From: an uncultured Eubacteriales bacterium | Lineage (GTDB): Bacteria > Bacillota_A > Clostridia > Christensenellales > Aristaeellaceae | Reading direction: 5' to 3' | Assembly (NCBI GenBank): GCA_944333375.1 | Contig: CALVKX010000073.1 | Coordinates: 1 to 8,825, forward strand | Length of the DNA: 8,825 bases | Shown: one piece after another, positions 7,840-8,825 of the stretch | Layout of the letters: each line of letters starts with the position of its first letter | Numbering within the stretch: the first letter of the stretch is position 1 | Program-made: the position numbers and the translations under genes | Notes under the pieces: model-generated | Told to the model about the DNA's origin: nothing | The model's database searches: none | Seen by the model: only the letters and a program-made list of their open reading frames with translations

Positions 7840-8723
7840 AGAAAATCGGTGCATTGGAGGCAGGCGGCACCAAGATGGTGCTGGGCGTGTTTGACGAGGT
7901 GGGACAGGAACTGGAACGGCTGACCATCCCCACGGAGGCGCCGGAGGTCACCATGCCGCGTATGACCGGCTTTTTCCGCGATCATGCCATTGACGCGCTG
8001 GGCGTGGGCAGCTTCGGCCCGCTGGACCTGGATCCGCGTTCGCCCACCTACGGCAACATCACCTCCACGCCCAAGCTCAAATGGCGCAACTATCCGCTGC
8101 TCAGGGGACTGCTGGACGGACGCGACATCCCCGCGGCGATCGACACCGACGTCAACGCCGCCGTCATCGCCGAGGTGGAGCAGGGCGCGGCCCGCGGCTG
8201 CGAAAGCGCGGTGTACATCACCATCGGCACGGGCGTGGGCGGCGGCGTGTATGTCGGAGGCCGCACGGTGCACGGCCTCTTGCATCCCGAGGTCGGGCAC
8301 ATGCTCCTTCGGCCCCATCCCGACGATCCCAATCCCCGCGGCGTCTGCCCCTATCACGACGGATGCCTGGAGGGCCTGGCCGCGGGCCCGGCGCTGGGCG
8401 CGCGCATCGGCGGGGATGCGCGCGAGCTTGACGACGACCACCCGGTTTTTCGCCTGGAGGCGCATTACCTGGCGCAGATGTGCGTCAACCTCATCCTCAC
8501 CGTCAGCCCCCAGCGCATTTTGCTCGGCGGCGGCGTGATGCAGCGCTCGGCGCTGCTGCCCATGGTGCGCCAGGAGACGCTTCGCTTACTGGGCGGCTAC
8601 GTGCAGTCGCCCGCGGTGCTCGAGCACATGGATCAGTACATCGTGGCCCCGGCGCTCTTCCCGGTGAGCGGCCTGATCGGCAGCTACCTTATCGGCAGGC
8701 GCGCGCTGGAGGAACACGCATAA
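7836..8723 (+). CDS. ROK family sugar kinase, fructokinase-like (YdhR/GmuE type)
   Basis: The 295-residue product matches the length of Bacillus YdhR/GmuE fructokinases, cytoplasmic enzymes that phosphorylate fructose (or mannose) at the 6-position with ATP. Visible are the N-terminal phosphate loop GALEAGGTKMVLGVF (5-19), GSFGPLDL (58-65), the catalytic region DTDVNAA with probable base Asp105, the second phosphate loop TIGTGVGGG (129-137), and the ROK signature HPEVGHM (150-156) leading to the zinc site CPYHDGCLEG (171-180). His155, Cys171, His174 and Cys177 are the expected zinc ligands. GGGVM (231-235) closes the nucleotide fold. ATG 7836 overlaps the stop of the membrane gene by four bases, with AAAGGAG 10 bases upstream, so the two are co-transcribed and probably translationally coupled. 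Substrate choice cannot be read from sequence alone. All key residues are present. Confidence 0.93.
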   Translation: MKKIGALEAGGTKMVLGVFDEVGQELERLTIPTEAPEVTMPRMTGFFRDHAIDALGVGSFGPLDLDPRSPTYGNITSTPKLKWRNYPLLRGLLDGRDIPAAIDTDVNAAVIAEVEQGAARGCESAVYITIGTGVGGGVYVGGRTVHGLLHPEVGHMLLRPHPDDPNPRGVCPYHDGCLEGLAAGPALGARIGGDARELDDDHPVFRLEAHYLAQMCVNLILTVSPQRILLGGGVMQRSALLPMVRQETLRLLGGYVQSPAVLEHMDQYIVAPALFPVSGLIGSYLIGRRALEEHA

Positions 8724-8727
8724 ACCA

Positions 8728-8755
8728 GGGGGCCGGTCCATGCGGATCGGCCCCC
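8728..8755 (+). terminator. Hairpin after the sugar kinase gene
   Basis: GGGGGCCGGTCC (8728-8739) pairs with GGATCGGCCCCC (8744-8755), including one G-U wobble, around an ATGC loop four bases past the TAA stop. There is no T-run directly after it, so this is a strong structure but an atypical terminator. It is followed at once by repeat copy C, and the two together may end the operon. Confidence 0.6.
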
Positions 8756-8764
8756 ACGGGCTGC

Positions 8765-8825
8765 TGACAAACCCTTTTCGGGAGGTTTGGAGGGCCCACG
8801 GGCCCTCCAAAGTTAATTCGTATCG
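8765..8825 (+). repeat. Dispersed two-hairpin intergenic repeat, copy C (truncated by window edge)
   Basis: GACAAACCCTTTTCGGGAGG is followed by a perfect 11-bp stem (8786-8796 with 8801-8811, TTTGGAGGGCC) and AGTTAATTCGTATCG at the window end. It closely matches copy B; only the loop (CACG instead of CGCA) and a few flanking bases differ. Its 5' part, GACAAACCC, is closer to copy A (TCAAAAACCC). The second hairpin would lie beyond the window. It sits downstream of the sugar kinase in the same relative orientation as the other copies. Confidence 0.75.

Noticed and set aside
7791..8465. Minus-strand open frame of 224 codons
   Set aside because: It is antisense to the ROK kinase gene and has the composition of a shadow frame.

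Overview
The window looks like ordinary chromosome from a GC-rich member of the Firmicutes, most likely class Clostridia. The signs are strong AGGAGG-type ribosome binding sites, TATAAT and TGnTATAAT promoter elements, a Firmicutes-type RecD2 helicase next to a ComF protein, a YdhR/GmuE-type ROK sugar kinase, and membrane proteins of types I associate with Clostridia. I cannot assign a genus. There is no CRISPR array, rRNA, tRNA or intact mobile element, and no convincing defence, toxin or biosynthetic system.

Layout. Bases 1-128 hold one copy of a dispersed hairpin repeat and a Rho-independent-type hairpin. Bases 129-3031 (minus strand) are a two-gene operon, recD2 then comF, joined by a GTGA stop/start overlap and read from an extended -10 promoter at 3063-3071. 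Bases 3160-4083 (plus) encode an unrecognised two-domain protein with a long proline-rich linker. Bases 4084-4482 are intergenic: a second repeat copy, further inverted repeats, a 25-codon fragment resembling the start of a serine recombinase, and a 17-bp hairpin terminator. Bases 4483-5988 (minus) encode a polytopic membrane protein of distinctly lower GC, resembling DUF6056 proteins. It diverges from a second polytopic membrane protein at 6118-7839 (plus), and each has its own well-formed promoter in the AT-rich gap 5989-6117. The second membrane gene overlaps a ROK-family fructokinase-like gene (7836-8723) by ATGA. That gene is followed by a hairpin and a third repeat copy running off the window.

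How the genes fit together. RecD2 (5'-3' DNA helicase) and ComF (phosphoribosyltransferase-fold competence-type protein) are DNA metabolism and uptake genes. The two divergent membrane proteins share an early aspartate-rich motif just after the first membrane segment and could be GT-C-like surface-glycan enzymes; this is inference. The sugar kinase is translationally coupled to the second one. The least explained parts are the dispersed two-hairpin repeat that follows gene 3' ends in one relative orientation, the low-GC membrane gene beside a possible recombinase remnant, and the uncharacterised proline-rich protein.
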